Shown one piece after another: positions 8,836 through 17,412 of a stretch of 29,209 nucleotides of DNA; the first letter of the stretch is position 1; each line of letters begins with the position of its first letter. The notes under the pieces were generated by a model. It saw only the letters and a program-made list of their open reading frames with translations. It was not told where the DNA came from and ran no database searches. Origin of the DNA: Clostridiales bacterium. GTDB taxonomy: Bacteria; Bacillota_E; Sulfobacillia; Sulfobacillales; JAIMBI01. The DNA lies in assembly GCA_027318915.1 (NCBI GenBank), contig DAHVOH010000041.1:1-29209 (forward strand). The letters are read 5' to 3'. A program made the position numbers and the translations under genes.

Positions 8836-10308
8836 ATGGTCCTGGACAACGGGGCGGAGGTCATCATCGGACTTGAGGTCCATGTGGAGCTCAAGACGGC
8901 CAGTAAGCTGTTTTGTGCCTGTCCCTCGACCTTTGGCGAGCCGCCCAACACCGTGGTGTGTCCGGTGTGCCTAGGATACCCCGGCGTCCTGCCGCAGCTG
9001 AACGGCGAGGCCGTGCGCTTGGCGGCGCGAGCCGCTCTGGCGCTGGGCTGCCGGGTCAATGCGCGCTCCAAGTTTGATCGCAAGAACTACTTTTACCCCG
9101 ACTTGCCCAAAGGGTATCAGATTTCTCAGTACGATGAACCGCTGGCCGAATGGGGCGCGGTGGCGCTGAGCGGGCAGGATGACCGCGTGGTGCGGATTCG
9201 CCGCATCCACATCGAGGAGGAAGCCGGCAAGCTGAACCACGAGGGAGACAACTTGTGGGAGGCCGAGCGGTCCGCGGTGGACTTCAACCGGGCGGGAATC
9301 CCCTTGATTGAAATCGTGAGCGAGCCGGATCTTCGGTCACCGGAAGAGGCCCGCCAGTATCTGCACGCGCTCATCCGCGTGCTGTCCTATCTGGACGTGT
9401 CGGATCTTCGCATGCAGGAGGGTTCTCTCCGGTGCGATGCCAACGTGTCATTGAAGCCGCCGGCTTTTGAAGGTGTCCTGGAAGACCTGCCTCGGGTGGA
9501 GTTGAAAAATATCAACTCGATTCGCAACGTCGTGCGCGGATTGGAATATGAAGTCGCCCGCCAACGCGAACTCCTCGACAGCGGCCGATTGGTCGAGCGG
9601 GAGACGCGCGGCTTTGACGACGCCAGCGGCCGGACGCTGAGCCAGCGCAGCAAAGAGGCGGCCAACGACTACCGATATTTTCCGGAGCCGGACCTGCCCC
9701 CGCTGGACTTGGACCCGGCTTGGATCGAACAGGTGAGGCACGAATTGCCCGCCCTCCCTCAGGACTGGCTGGCCAGACTCCACGACTGGGGCATCCGCCG
9801 CCAGGACGCGGAGATTCTGGTTGGCGATCGGGCGAGCGTTCACTACCTGGAAGAGGCGTTGGCAGCCGGAGCGGAGCCTCGCGGCGTGGTGCAGTGGATG
9901 CTGGGAGATTTGTCGCGGCTCCTGCACGCGAGTCACCAGGGGTTTGGCGACAGTCCGGTCTCGCCCCGCCAGCTGGCCAAGCTGCTGGGTCTGGTTCAGG
10001 CCGGGCGGCTGTCGGGGCGCATGGCCAAGGACGTCCTGGAGGTCATGCACCAGACCGGTGCCGACCCGGAAACCATCGTGGCCGATAGGGGCCTGGCGGT
10101 CGTCGCCGACGCTGCGGCACTTGAGCCGATGGTTGAGCAGGTCGTGCGCGATCACCCCGACGTGGTGGCGGATTATCATGCCGGCAAGGAGCGTGCGCTG
10201 GGATTTCTGGTGGGGCAGGTGATGAAGGCCACGCGCGGGCAGGCCCAACCGGCCGTGCTGAATGAACTTCTGCGCCGACGGTTGGCAGACCGGGAGGGCT
10301 CGCTATGA
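8836..10308 (+). CDS. gatB: Asp-tRNA(Asn)/Glu-tRNA(Gln) amidotransferase subunit B
   Basis: A 490-residue subunit that binds the mischarged tRNA and phosphorylates the acyl group before amidation. The N-terminal catalytic domain shows VIIGLEVHVEL (about 9-19), cysteines in LFCAC and CPVCLGYPG that form the zinc site of bacterial GatB, and FDRKNYFYPDLPKGYQISQ (76-94). The C-terminal YqeY-like tRNA-binding domain (about 340-490) ends in QAQPAVLNELLRRRL. The ATG at 8836 follows a perfect AAGGAGG. The stop overlaps the next gene as ATGA. Confidence 0.97.
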   Translation: MVLDNGAEVIIGLEVHVELKTASKLFCACPSTFGEPPNTVVCPVCLGYPGVLPQLNGEAVRLAARAALALGCRVNARSKFDRKNYFYPDLPKGYQISQYDEPLAEWGAVALSGQDDRVVRIRRIHIEEEAGKLNHEGDNLWEAERSAVDFNRAGIPLIEIVSEPDLRSPEEARQYLHALIRVLSYLDVSDLRMQEGSLRCDANVSLKPPAFEGVLEDLPRVELKNINSIRNVVRGLEYEVARQRELLDSGRLVERETRGFDDASGRTLSQRSKEAANDYRYFPEPDLPPLDLDPAWIEQVRHELPALPQDWLARLHDWGIRRQDAEILVGDRASVHYLEEALAAGAEPRGVVQWMLGDLSRLLHASHQGFGDSPVSPRQLAKLLGLVQAGRLSGRMAKDVLEVMHQTGADPETIVADRGLAVVADAAALEPMVEQVVRDHPDVVADYHAGKERALGFLVGQVMKATRGQAQPAVLNELLRRRLADREGSL

Positions 10309-11651
10309 CCCCGGAGACGGAACCGCTGCACCTCAAGGTGGACAGGATGGGGCGTAACGGCGAAGGGGTGGCTGTCTTGCCCGATGGGCGGGTTGCCTTC
10401 ATCGGCGGGGCGCTCCCGGGCGAAATCGTCGAGGCCCGTATTGGCGAGCACCACGCGCGCTACGCTCGGGGCCAGGCGGTCGCCGTGCTCGATCGCAGTC
10501 CGGAGCGGCGGCTGCCGCCCTGTCCCGTGTACTGGGAGTGCGGCGGTTGCACATTCCAGCACTGGAGCTATGAGGCGGAAGGCGCCTACAAGGTGGACCG
10601 GGTACGGGAGGCTTTAGCCCGCATCGGCGGCGTCGAGGCGCACGTCGCTCCTCTGCGCGCGCCCCAGTATCCGTACCGCTATCGCACCAAGGCGTCCTTT
10701 CCGTGGACGGGAACGCCGGGTCAGGCGGCCCTGGGCCTCTATGGCCGCAAGAGTCACCAGGTGGTGGCGACGGACCGGTGCCTGATTCAAGACCCCATGC
10801 TGGACGACCTTCTGTCGGCGGCGGTTCTGGCCGCGAACGCGTTGAAGCTGGAGCCTTATGACGAGGTCGGCGGCCGCGGCGTTCTGCGTCACCTGGTGCT
10901 GCGCGCGAGTCATACGGACCATCGGACGGTCGTGCTGGTGGTGGTGACGCGCCGCGACCCACGCCTCAAAGTCTGGGCCGAGCGTCTGATGGCGGCTGTG
11001 GACCATCTGCAGGGGGTGGCGCTCAGCGTCCAGCGTGAGCGCACGAACAAAATTCTCGGGGGCCCGGCAGAAACTTTGGCGGGACGCCCGGTCCTCCACG
11101 AGCAGCTGGCCGGCATGGTCTTCGAGGTGGGCGCCGACGTGTTTTTCCAAGTCAACCCCGGGCAGATGGAGTCGCTGCTGGACGTGATGACCGAGGAGGT
11201 GGGACCCGGCCGGGGACGGCTGGCGCTCGATCTCTATGCCGGTGTGGGCGTGCTGGGACTCTTGATGTCCCGGGCGGGCTATCGGGTGACGGCCGTCGAG
11301 TCTTCGTCGCGCGCCGTCGCCAGCGGGCGGGCCAGCGCTCGGGACAATGGCCTTGCGATCGAGTTTCGCACCGGCGCGGTGGAAGAGGTGCTGCCGGCGC
11401 TGATTGAGGGCGGCTATCGTCCGGACCTGGTGGTGCTGGATCCGCCGCGGAGCGGCGTTCGGCCGGTCGTGGCGGCGACCCTGCTGGACGCCGCGCCATC
11501 CCGCATCATCTATGTGAGCTGCGATCCGGAGACGCTGGCGCGGGACGTGGCCTTGTGGCAGAGCCTCTACGAGGTGCGCACCGTGGCGCCCGTCGACCTG
11601 TTTCCCCGCACCGATCACGTGGAGACCGTGCTCACGCTGGTCCGCCGCTAG
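10305..11651 (+). CDS. rlmD: 23S rRNA (uracil-5-)-methyltransferase, RlmD/RlmCD type
   Basis: A 448-residue SAM-dependent enzyme that methylates C5 of uridine in 23S rRNA (U1939 and/or U747 by E. coli numbering; specificity cannot be told here). It has an N-terminal TRAM domain (about 6-65), four cysteines for a 4Fe-4S cluster (73, 79, 82 and 159, in CPVYWECGGC and TDRCL), the QVNPGQME segment, the SAM-binding motif LDLYAGVGVLGL, LDPPRSG, and the nucleophile Cys406 in YVSCDP. The length fits the RumA family. The start overlaps the gatB stop by four bases, so it is the last gene of gatCAB-rlmD. It faces the permease gene, with only 29 bp between their stops and no convincing terminator. Confidence 0.93.
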   Translation: MTPETEPLHLKVDRMGRNGEGVAVLPDGRVAFIGGALPGEIVEARIGEHHARYARGQAVAVLDRSPERRLPPCPVYWECGGCTFQHWSYEAEGAYKVDRVREALARIGGVEAHVAPLRAPQYPYRYRTKASFPWTGTPGQAALGLYGRKSHQVVATDRCLIQDPMLDDLLSAAVLAANALKLEPYDEVGGRGVLRHLVLRASHTDHRTVVLVVVTRRDPRLKVWAERLMAAVDHLQGVALSVQRERTNKILGGPAETLAGRPVLHEQLAGMVFEVGADVFFQVNPGQMESLLDVMTEEVGPGRGRLALDLYAGVGVLGLLMSRAGYRVTAVESSSRAVASGRASARDNGLAIEFRTGAVEEVLPALIEGGYRPDLVVLDPPRSGVRPVVAATLLDAAPSRIIYVSCDPETLARDVALWQSLYEVRTVAPVDLFPRTDHVETVLTLVRR

Positions 11652-11680
11652 CCCGGTCCCGCTCCCGTGAACCGGCGGCG

Positions 11681-13108
11681 TCAGACGGGCTCTTGCGCTT
11701 GGGGTGGGTCCGGTGGTCGGCGCCGGCGAATGACCACGTACACGACACCCATGGCGACGATGAAGCCCGCGGCCGCCATGAGGCCCACCCGCTCGCCCGC
11801 GGCGAGCGGCGCGGCCGCCATGCCCAGTCCCACGATGGCCAGTGTGGCGTACGTCGTCCACGGATAGCCGGGGAGACGAAACGGCAACGGGCCCTGACGC
11901 TCGAGGTAGGGCCGATAGCGCAGATGGGTCATGAGCACCAGGAGCCAGATGAACATGGCCTGAAAGCCCGTGGCCGTCACGAGATAGCTGTACGCACGCT
12001 GGGGAAGCAGGTAGGCGAGGATGATGGTGAGCAGCAGCAGCCCCGCAGACCACAGGATGCCCACGCCGGGGATGCCGCGCCGGTTCAGACGAGCCACCAT
12101 CGGCGGTGCTTGTCCGCTTCGCCCGAGGGAGTACAGCACGCGACTGTTGCTGTAGAGGGCCGCATTCATGGTGGAGAGCACCGCAAACAGCAGCACCACG
12201 TTCATCAACCCGCCCACGACGGGGACTCCGGTGGCACGTAGAACTTGCACGAACGGACTGGACGTGGTGGTGACCCGATGGAAGGGTACTACCCAGAGGA
12301 TGGCCAGGATGGAGCCCATATACATCACCAGGATAAGGGGCAGCGTGGTCCACAGCGACATCGGGATGGTGAGTCGGGGCCTTTTTGTCTCACCGGCCGC
12401 CAGACCGATGACGCCGGTGCCGGCGTATGCGAACAGCACTAATACCAGCGAGGACAGCGGGCCGGCTGCTCCGGTGGGCCAGAAGTGTTCATGCGCCAGC
12501 GCCGGGCTGGCGGCGAAGAGCGGATGGTGTCCCCACGGGCCCCAGGCGACCAGACCCAGAAAGAGCAGAAACGCCAGCACCGCCCCCACCTTCACCCCGG
12601 ACATGACGGCCTCGATGGTCCCGAAACCGCGCACGGACAGAAAGTTGACCGCCACGATGCCGGTGGAATAGACAAGCGCCCAGACCCAGAGCGGAACCGT
12701 CGGGAGCCACCAGCGCGTAAACAAGGCGGCGGCAGTCACCTCGCTGGACATCGTGAGAACACTGGAGAACCAAAACACCCAGCCGCCGACAAACACCAAC
12801 CCGGGCCCATACACGCGCTGGGCATACACCAGAAACGATCCCGGGGCCGGGTCCTGGGCCGACATTTCCGCCAACGCCCATATCTCCAGGCCCATGGCGA
12901 CAAATCCTAATCCAAAGGCTAAAAGGGCCGCCGGGCCGGAGCGGGTGATCACGATGCCTGAGGCCAGGAACAGCCCCGAGCCCATGACGCCGCCCAGCGT
13001 GAGCAGCGACAGCTGGGCCGCGCCTAAATCCCGCTGGAAGGCATGCCGCCTCCGCACGTGGTGGCTGGAAGCGGTTGGAGTGCGAGAGGTTCCTGATTTC
13101 ACGCTCAT
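11681..13108 (-). CDS. Amino acid permease, APC superfamily (AAT type)
   Basis: A 475-residue integral membrane protein with about 12 hydrophobic segments, typical of proton-coupled amino acid permeases. The first membrane segment carries LTLGGVMGSGLFLASG, a version of the GGVIGTGLF substrate-binding loop of the AAT family (GABA, proline, aromatic and similar permeases). A later GFGTIEAVMSGVKV matches the conserved loop before helix 6. The substrate cannot be assigned. The N-terminus is a hydrophilic stretch of about 30 residues. The ATG at 13108 has no clear Shine-Dalgarno sequence, so translation from a very short or leaderless transcript is possible. It is divergent from the thioesterase gene across 63 bp that must hold both promoters. 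Confidence 0.88.
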   Translation of the reverse strand: MSVKSGTSRTPTASSHHVRRRHAFQRDLGAAQLSLLTLGGVMGSGLFLASGIVITRSGPAALLAFGLGFVAMGLEIWALAEMSAQDPAPGSFLVYAQRVYGPGLVFVGGWVFWFSSVLTMSSEVTAAALFTRWWLPTVPLWVWALVYSTGIVAVNFLSVRGFGTIEAVMSGVKVGAVLAFLLFLGLVAWGPWGHHPLFAASPALAHEHFWPTGAAGPLSSLVLVLFAYAGTGVIGLAAGETKRPRLTIPMSLWTTLPLILVMYMGSILAILWVVPFHRVTTTSSPFVQVLRATGVPVVGGLMNVVLLFAVLSTMNAALYSNSRVLYSLGRSGQAPPMVARLNRRGIPGVGILWSAGLLLLTIILAYLLPQRAYSYLVTATGFQAMFIWLLVLMTHLRYRPYLERQGPLPFRLPGYPWTTYATLAIVGLGMAAAPLAAGERVGLMAAAGFIVAMGVVYVVIRRRRPPDPPQAQEPV

Positions 13109-13171
13109 GGCCGGTAGGGTAGACTAGGAAACGCTTGGATATGCGAGCCGGTGCGGGAGGGGGCGAGATCG

Positions 13172-13666
13172 ATGGGGGCGGTCACGGGCAAAACCGTCGC
13201 GCAGAGTTACACGGAAATGACGGAGCTGGTTCTGCCGAACGACTCCAACATGTTGGGGCATATATTGGGTGGACGGGTCATGCACCTCATCGACTTGGCC
13301 GGAGCCATTACCGCCGCGCGACACGCGGGGCGGGTGGCGGTCACGGCCTCGATGGACAGCGTAGACTTCCGACATCCCATTCGTGTGGGCCAGGTGGTCC
13401 ATTTGGAGGCCCACCTGAATTGGGTCGGACGCACGTCCATGGAGGTCCAGGTCAACGTGTTCTGCGACGATCTCCTCTCGGGGACGCGGACGGCGACCAG
13501 CACGGCCTATCTGACATTCGTCGCCGTCGATGCCGACGGCCGCCCGGCCGCCATTCCGCCGCTGGTGTTGACCACCGCGGAGGAGGAGCGGCGGTTTCAG
13601 GAAGCGGAGGCCCGCCGGCAGGAACGCTTGGCACGACGTATGGCGCAGCGGGGAGAGCAGGCGTAG
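13172..13666 (+). CDS. Acyl-CoA thioesterase, hot-dog fold (ACOT/YciA type)
   Basis: A 164-residue single hot-dog domain protein predicted to hydrolyse acyl-CoA to free fatty acid and CoA in the cytoplasm. The segment LPNDSNMLGHILGGRVMHLID (residues about 20-40) is the signature of the bacterial YciA/BACH group, and MDSVDFRHPIRVGQVV is the second conserved strand. The C-terminus (about 130-164) is a charged helix rich in Glu and Arg. ATG 13172 is chosen because GGGAGGGGG (13154-13162) lies nine bases upstream; a GTG at 13151 is in frame but precedes that site. A role in controlling acyl-CoA pools or branched fatty acids is inference. Confidence 0.88.
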   Translation: MGAVTGKTVAQSYTEMTELVLPNDSNMLGHILGGRVMHLIDLAGAITAARHAGRVAVTASMDSVDFRHPIRVGQVVHLEAHLNWVGRTSMEVQVNVFCDDLLSGTRTATSTAYLTFVAVDADGRPAAIPPLVLTTAEEERRFQEAEARRQERLARRMAQRGEQA

Positions 13667-13773
13667 CGCCGTGAGCCCCTGTCCAAGGGCGTGTCCCCTG
13701 ACCCGTAACGGACATGTCGCCGGTTTTGGTAATGAAGGCGAACGGAGTCGAAAACCAGCGGACTGCGCGTCCT

Positions 13774-13819
13774 AACTGGGCGGCTTCATTGGTCCAAGCG
13801 CTCTCCGGCCCGCCCAGTT
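13774..13819 (+). repeat. Perfect 10-bp inverted repeat before the secretion gene cluster
   Basis: AACTGGGCGG (13774-13783) and CCGCCCAGTT (13810-13819) are exact reverse complements, separated by 26 bp that include an inner TTGGTCCAA palindrome. The repeat lies in the 232-bp gap (13667-13898) between the thioesterase stop and the first gene of the secretion cluster. No T-run follows, so it looks more like an operator or RNA leader structure than a terminator. No confident promoter boxes were found in the gap and I see no gene in it. Confidence 0.55.
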
Positions 13820-13898
13820 GCACACGAAATCTTCATGGGACTTCCCTTACCATGCTCGCGTGGCGGTCATGGAGATGGCCGAGCGGGGGAGGGGAGCG

Positions 13899-14132
13899 AT
13901 GCCGACCGCGCATCTGTTGGACGTGGTGTCACGGTTGACCGGCTTGCTGGTGACTCTGTCGGGCGGACTTTTCACGCTGGTGATGGTGTATGGCGGCGTT
14001 CGCTACATGGTTGCCTCGTCGCCGCGCAGTGTGGAAGCGGCCAAGGGCGTGATGGGTCGAGCGGCCCTGGGCCTCCTGCTGGTGTTGATGGTGGATGTGG
14101 TCAAAAATCTGCTGCAGTATATCGCGTCATGA
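13899..14132 (+). CDS. VirB2/T4SS-pilin-like small membrane protein
   Basis: A 77-residue protein with two hydrophobic segments (about 16-39 and 52-73) joined by a short loop with GGVRYMVASSPRSVEAAKG. This arrangement, including a GGxxY/xxS turn followed by a charged stretch and a second helix, is typical of small type IV secretion pilin-like proteins (VirB2/TrbC and the T4SS_pilin family) found before PrgI and VirB4 genes. ATG 13899 follows GGGGAGGGGAG; in-frame codons upstream lack a site. It overlaps the next gene by ATGA. It could instead be a holin-like protein, but the five genes behind it support the T4SS reading. Confidence 0.7.
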   Translation: MPTAHLLDVVSRLTGLLVTLSGGLFTLVMVYGGVRYMVASSPRSVEAAKGVMGRAALGLLLVLMVDVVKNLLQYIAS

Positions 14133-14905
14133 TGAATCCGATCGCCGATTGGATGGACTTCGGATCGCAAAAGCTCCTGCGTTTGATGCTCTCCGGAGCG
14201 ACCGCGGTTCTGCGAGTGGTGGTATTTCGCCCGATGCTGTGGAGCCCGGCGGCGGTGGTTCTGTTGCGCTGGTCCAGGGATTTGGCGCTGGCCACCTTGG
14301 GCGCGGCCGTGGTGGCGGGTAGCCTGATGGCGGTGTGGGCGCCGATGATCCGGCGTCAAACGGTGGAGCCTTGGAGCGCGATTCTGCTACGCGGTGTTGT
14401 GGCGGCTATGCTGATGACTGTTGTGCCCACGGGGCTTCAGCTGCTCTTGACGTGGAACAACGATGTGGTGACATTACTGCTCGCGTCGCCATGGAGCACC
14501 AGCCTCTGGGGCCCCGGGCTCTTGGCCGCATCGCCGCTTCTGCTCATCGGGTTGGCGCTGGTTCTCATCGTGCTGATCGGATACTTGAGTGTGGTGTATG
14601 TGGTGCGATGGATCCACATTGCTTGGTTGGCGGCCCTGACTCCTTGGATGGCGCTTGGGTGGGTGGCGACGGGACGCGACGAGAAACTCTCACGCGCGTT
14701 GCGTGAGCTGACGGCGCTGTCGTTCGCGCAGGCGGCCCAGGCTGCGGCTTGGTGGCTGACAGGTCGCTATATCGGGGAGGCGACGGACCTGGGTACCATG
14801 CTGGTGGCGGCCGGTGGTCTCTGGTTTATGGCGCGCGTCCCCAATGAGTTCCGACGGCTCTTGGGGGTGGGGGATGCGACCCCCGTTCGGATCCTGCCAT
14901 GGTGA
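14129..14905 (+). CDS. VirB6/TrbL-like polytopic membrane protein
   Basis: A 258-residue protein with an amphipathic N-terminus and about five or six hydrophobic segments (roughly 48-70, 80-105, 122-150, 155-180, 195-215 and 222-240). Between them is a cytoplasmic-looking segment with RELTALSFAQAAQAAAWWLTG, resembling the loop seen in VirB6/TrbL-type channel proteins of Gram-positive conjugation systems. In such systems the protein forms part of the membrane channel. Sequence similarity alone is weak; the call rests on topology and on its place between a VirB2-like and a PrgI-like gene. ATG 14129 overlaps the previous stop; the next gene starts seven bases before this stop. Confidence 0.6.
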   Translation: MMNPIADWMDFGSQKLLRLMLSGATAVLRVVVFRPMLWSPAAVVLLRWSRDLALATLGAAVVAGSLMAVWAPMIRRQTVEPWSAILLRGVVAAMLMTVVPTGLQLLLTWNNDVVTLLLASPWSTSLWGPGLLAASPLLLIGLALVLIVLIGYLSVVYVVRWIHIAWLAALTPWMALGWVATGRDEKLSRALRELTALSFAQAAQAAAWWLTGRYIGEATDLGTMLVAAGGLWFMARVPNEFRRLLGVGDATPVRILPW

Positions 14906-15351
14906 CAACGCGCATCCCTTTGCCGCTGATTGACGAGGCGACGGTGCTGCTGGGCATTCCTTTGGGTTCGGCAGCGGTGTTGCTGGGCGGTTTGGGCCTG
15001 GCGGTCACACTCTACATGCATCGCACCCCCCATGTGTGGTTGGGGGTGGGAGTCATCGGGATTGTGACCGGCGTGTTGCTGGCTCGCTATGAAGATGACC
15101 CGGGATGGGTCTGGGCCCTGGTGCTGGCTCGATATCTTCTAGCGCCTCGTCGATTCATCGCTCCGTTAATTCTGGATGATGAGGTGAGCCTTCATGCCTA
15201 TGTCCATGACCCGGCTCTTTCCCATTCGAGCGATTGGTGGTGGCCTTTGCCTGCTCGATCGCGATCGCTATCTGGCGGTTATGGAAGCCTCACCGGTGGG
15301 TTTCGCCCTGCGCAGCGAACGAGAGCGTCAGGCGTTGACCCTGGGGTTTAG
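14899..15351 (+). CDS. PrgI-like T4SS membrane protein, unusually long open frame
   Basis: A 150-residue frame whose first 95 residues look like PrgI-family proteins: a short strand (TTRIPLPLIDEATVLLG), two adjacent membrane helices (about 20-41 and 46-62) and then a conserved LARYLLAPRRFIAP segment. PrgI proteins sit beside VirB4 genes in many Gram-positive type IV systems. The last 50 or so residues run out of frame over the start of the next gene and are Ser/Gly/Arg-rich, with no family resemblance. Either the two genes truly overlap by 158 bp or the ancestral stop near 15200 was lost by mutation or sequencing error. The start ATG 14899 overlaps the upstream stop by seven bases. Confidence 0.65.
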   Translation: MVTTRIPLPLIDEATVLLGIPLGSAAVLLGGLGLAVTLYMHRTPHVWLGVGVIGIVTGVLLARYEDDPGWVWALVLARYLLAPRRFIAPLILDDEVSLHAYVHDPALSHSSDWWWPLPARSRSLSGGYGSLTGGFRPAQRTRASGVDPGV

Positions 15352-15802
15352 CCGCTTCTTGAACGGTCTGCTGTTTCCGATTCAAATCCTCGTACGAACC
15401 GACACGCTGCGACTCGACGAATACCTGGCCGATATGAAAGCGCACGAGAACCAGTTGGAACCGCATCTGCGACCCGCTCTGGGTGATTATGTGCGGTTTC
15501 TGGAGGAGTCGGCCCATCTGGAACAGCTGCAGCGGCGACGGTTCTTCATTGTCTTGTCCTGGTACGGCAGCGATACGCGGAGTCGTCCCACCCGGCGGGG
15601 AGAGGTTCTGTGGGAGGAAGCGGAACGCGAATTGGACCGCCGTCAGGCCGTAGTCGCCGAGGGGATGCGGACGCTGGGCGTGAGCGTGCGTCGGTTGACC
15701 ACCGAGGAACTGTACCGATTTGTGTTCGCCTTTCTCAATGGGCGCTCGCCCCAGGAGGGGGTGATGTGGTCGTGGGATCGCCAGGCGTTGGCGACTTGGT
15801 AG
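15194..15802 (+). CDS. TraC-like T4SS component (VirB4 partner domain)
   Basis: A 202-residue soluble protein. Its first 130 residues have the pattern typical of the short TraC-like proteins found between PrgI and VirB4 genes: a strand pair around RAIGGGLCLLDRDRYLAVMEA, then GFALRSERERQALTLGFSRFL, then FPIQILVRTDTLRLDEYL and a long charged helix ending in RRRFFIVLSW. The remainder is an alpha/beta region (about 140-190) with KxxE-type helices. ATG 15194 lies seven bases after GAGGTG (15181-15186), which fixes the start despite the overlap with the PrgI-like frame. The stop lies 37 bp inside the VirB4 gene. A role as an accessory domain of the secretion ATPase is inferred from gene order. Confidence 0.65.
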   Translation: MPMSMTRLFPIRAIGGGLCLLDRDRYLAVMEASPVGFALRSERERQALTLGFSRFLNGLLFPIQILVRTDTLRLDEYLADMKAHENQLEPHLRPALGDYVRFLEESAHLEQLQRRRFFIVLSWYGSDTRSRPTRRGEVLWEEAERELDRRQAVVAEGMRTLGVSVRRLTTEELYRFVFAFLNGRSPQEGVMWSWDRQALATW

Positions 15803-17412
15803 CCCGCCGGCGTCGGTTGGCGAGTTGCTGGCCGGACGCGGTGGAAGTGCATCCCGATCTTCTGGCGCTGGACGACCGGCTGGTTCGATCGCTGGCGGTA
15901 CACGGGTGGCCGCGGGAGGTGTATCCGGGCTGGGTGCTGCCGCTGATTTTGGGCCCGGACACGCTGGCCGCTTCCTTGTATTTCTGTCCGTTGGCTTCCT
16001 CGGACCAGGTGGCGCGGTTGACGCGCCGCCTGGTCTGGAACCGGGGCGCTCAGCAAGCGGCGCTTCGTGCCGGCCGGCTGAGCGATCCTCGGGAAATGGA
16101 GGCCATTGATGATGCGGACGCTCTGAGACGCGACTTGGCCAGCGGGCGTTCGCGAATGGTGCGAGTCGGCTTGGCGCTCGTGGTTCAGGGGCGGTCTCGG
16201 GAGGAGTTGGACCGTCGCACCGACGCCGTGATCAGTCTGGCCGAAGGATTGATGATGCCGCTCTCGCGGGGTCGGTTTCAGCAAGTGGACCAGTTTCGGG
16301 CCACGCTGCCGGGATCGGCTCCCTATCGGGGGCAGCGTGACATGGACACCCAGGCGGCGGCAACGCTGTTCCCTTTGGTAGGAGATGATCGTCAGGATCC
16401 CGGCGGCGAGGTCTGGGGGGAGCACGCGACCAGTCATGCACCGGTGGTGATCAACCGCGACTTGCTGCCAGCGCCGCACAGCTTCACAGCAGCATGGTCG
16501 GGAGCGGGCAAGAGCTTCGCCACGAAGCTCTTGGTCTTGCGCGCCCGCTATCATGGGCGACCCGTCGTGGTCATTGACCCGGAGGGCGAGTATCGGGGTC
16601 TGGCTGGCCCGTCCGGTCTCCTGACCGTGGGCAAGGGGATTGGCTTAAACCCCTTGTTTCGCATCGGCCCTGATGCAGGGGAGCGAGCTCGCCGGGCGGA
16701 ATTTGGCGTGGCCTGGCTCGAAATGCTGAGCGGATCCCTGCCTACGGCGATCCGGCGGGCGCTGGTCCGCCACCTTTACCGGCAGGACGACCTGACCCTG
16801 GTCGAGTGGGGACGGCAGATTCGCGCAGAGCTGCCGCGGGCCGCGGACCGTGTCGAGGCGGATTTGGAACGATGGACCGCAGCCATGGGCCAAGGAGTCC
16901 AAGCTCTGCCCCCGTCAGGTCTGACGGTGGTGGATCTGTCTGAGGTGCCGGACAGCCTCCGGGCGGCGGCGTATCTGGTCGCGGTTGAATATGTCCTGAC
17001 AACCTTGAAGGACGGACGCCCGCGGTGGGTTGTGTTTGACGAGGCGTGGCGGCTTTTGATCCATGCACGGCTCGCCTCCTACCTGGAAGAACTGTATCGT
17101 CGGGCCCGCAAGTGGCGCACGACCCTGATGCTGGTGACGCAGGACGCGGAAGATGCCCTCAGAACTCCCAATGCGCTGGTGTGCCTGCGCAACAGTCCCC
17201 TGGTCCTGCTCCTGAAGCCGCATCCCCAGGCGCTGAGCGACTGGTCGCGGCTGTTCCGCTTGACGCAGCCTGAGGCGGAACTGCTGGACGCGGCCGGAGT
17301 GGGCGAGGGCCTGCTGATTGCCGACCGGACGCGCCTGCCTATCCGGATCGTCGCCAGCCCATGGGAAAAGCGTCTGATTCAGGAGGCGGAGGCGCATGTC
17401 ACGATGGCCTGA
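15766..17412 (+). CDS. VirB4-type type IV secretion ATPase
   Basis: A 548-residue ATPase of the VirB4/TraC (HerA/FtsK-like) superfamily, which energises substrate transfer or pilus assembly at the membrane. The N-terminal region (1-225) is a VirB4-type domain. Walker A SGAGKS (245-250, Lys249), the VVVIDPEGEY strand (267-276), Walker B WVVFDEAW (421-428) and the sensor LVTQDAEDA are in the correct order, and the C-terminus keeps the LLLKPHPQ and GEGLLIADR pattern near the nucleotide site. The start chosen is GTG 15766, seven bases after AGGAGG (15753-15758); the frame is open further upstream but without a site. It overlaps the TraC-like gene by 37 bp and the next gene by 17 bp. No VirD4-type coupling ATPase is nearby. 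Confidence 0.85.
   Translation: MVVGSPGVGDLVARRRRLASCWPDAVEVHPDLLALDDRLVRSLAVHGWPREVYPGWVLPLILGPDTLAASLYFCPLASSDQVARLTRRLVWNRGAQQAALRAGRLSDPREMEAIDDADALRRDLASGRSRMVRVGLALVVQGRSREELDRRTDAVISLAEGLMMPLSRGRFQQVDQFRATLPGSAPYRGQRDMDTQAAATLFPLVGDDRQDPGGEVWGEHATSHAPVVINRDLLPAPHSFTAAWSGAGKSFATKLLVLRARYHGRPVVVIDPEGEYRGLAGPSGLLTVGKGIGLNPLFRIGPDAGERARRAEFGVAWLEMLSGSLPTAIRRALVRHLYRQDDLTLVEWGRQIRAELPRAADRVEADLERWTAAMGQGVQALPPSGLTVVDLSEVPDSLRAAAYLVAVEYVLTTLKDGRPRWVVFDEAWRLLIHARLASYLEELYRRARKWRTTLMLVTQDAEDALRTPNALVCLRNSPLVLLLKPHPQALSDWSRLFRLTQPEAELLDAAGVGEGLLIADRTRLPIRIVASPWEKRLIQEAEAHVTMA

Noticed and set aside
13801..13860. TTGCAC and TACCAT as a promoter for the secretion cluster
   Set aside because: The spacing is 24 bp, far from the usual 17, so no promoter is claimed.
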